Part shown: one piece after another, positions 6,494-6,750 of the stretch
How positions within the stretch are numbered: position 1 is the stretch's first letter
Layout: each line of letters opens with the position of its first letter
From: Paracoccaceae bacterium
Lineage (GTDB): Bacteria; Pseudomonadota; Alphaproteobacteria; Rhodobacterales; Rhodobacteraceae
Reading direction: 5' to 3'
Assembly: GCA_016765235.1 (NCBI GenBank)
Contig: JAESQH010000160.1
Location: 1-6,750, forward strand
DNA: 6,750 bases
The notes under the pieces: model-generated
What the model saw: the letters and a program-made list of their open reading frames with translations, nothing else
The model's database searches: none
Told to the model about the DNA's origin: nothing
Made by a program: the position numbers and the translations under genes

Positions 6494-6750
6494 TTATTTG
6501 AACATACCAGCCAATGCGCGCTTCAAAACAACGGATACGCCGGGGCGTTTCTGGGCGTTGAACGGCATCGGGCGGCAAACTTCCATCGCGGCAAGGCCAA
6601 CTCTTGCGGTTAACGCGCCGTTAATAACCCCTTCGCCAAACTTGCGGGAGATTTTGGACAACGCGCCGCCACCGGCAACCGAACTGATCATATCATCGCC
6701 AATCGCCACCGCGCCCGTCGCCAAAAGATGCGCAGCGACAGCGCGCAGTA
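6494..6750 (-). CDS. UPF0283 / YcjF-like (DUF697-type) membrane protein, C-terminal 85 codons (partial)
   Basis: The frame is open from the right window edge to TAA at 6496-6494, giving 84 residues of the C-terminus. It reads LRAVAAHLLATGAVAIGDDM and continues with SVAGGGALSKISRKFGEG, NGALTARVGLAAMEVCRPMP and a final LKRALAGMFK. I recognise this as the conserved end of the UPF0283 (TIGR01620, YcjF-like) inner-membrane protein family: the GDDM(I/L) segment, the glycine-rich SVAGGG turn, GALTARVG and the EVCRPMPF block are typical of alphaproteobacterial members. The hydrophobic and glycine-rich stretches suit a membrane-associated domain. The function of the family is unknown; in E. coli ycjF sits beside the GTPase-like gene ycjX. 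Members are roughly 330-360 residues, so about three quarters of the protein lies outside the window. An internal TTG at 6724 is not a real start. The DUF2339 gene follows 62 bp downstream on the same strand. Confidence 0.88.
   Translation of the reverse strand, partial: LRAVAAHLLATGAVAIGDDMISSVAGGGALSKISRKFGEGVINGALTARVGLAAMEVCRPMPFNAQKRPGVSVVLKRALAGMFK

Noticed and set aside
6494..6724. A complete 76-residue gene starting at TTG 6724
   Set aside because: The frame stays open to the window edge and the upstream codons continue the UPF0283 family sequence, so this is the tail of a larger gene.

Overview
The window looks like the chromosome of a moderate-GC alphaproteobacterium. The Rhodobacteraceae (Roseobacter group) are most likely. 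This placement is an inference from the remembered style of the IleS N-terminus, the UPF0283 C-terminus and the DUF2339 protein; no search was run. There is no mobile element, CRISPR array, tRNA or rRNA. Coding density is high.

Layout. (1) Positions 1-1787, minus strand: the N-terminal 595 codons of isoleucyl-tRNA synthetase (ileS), cut by the left edge just before the expected KMSKS loop. (2) Positions 1788-2009: a 222-bp divergent intergenic region that must hold the ileS leader and the start of a plus-strand operon. (3) Positions 2010-3760, plus strand: a tightly packed three-gene operon. It encodes a 55-residue tail-anchored membrane protein, a group III truncated haemoglobin whose TTG start overlaps the previous stop codon, and a PHBH/UbiH-type FAD monooxygenase that starts 3 bp after the haemoglobin stop. 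(4) Positions 3729-6431, minus strand: a 900-residue polytopic DUF2339 membrane protein. It is convergent with the monooxygenase, and the two coding regions overlap by 32 bp. (5) Positions 6432-6493: a short gap with a perfect 15-bp palindrome. (6) Positions 6494-6750, minus strand: the C-terminal end of a UPF0283/YcjF-like (DUF697-type) membrane protein, cut by the right edge.

How the genes may work together. ileS is a housekeeping gene and is probably independent of the rest. The haem protein, flavoprotein and small membrane protein are so closely coupled that a shared role in oxygen, NO or redox chemistry near the membrane is the most interesting hypothesis here. The sequence shows the coupling but not the substrate. 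The UPF0283 and DUF2339 genes are co-oriented with a 62-bp gap and may share a transcript. The rest of the window is ordinary core genome.
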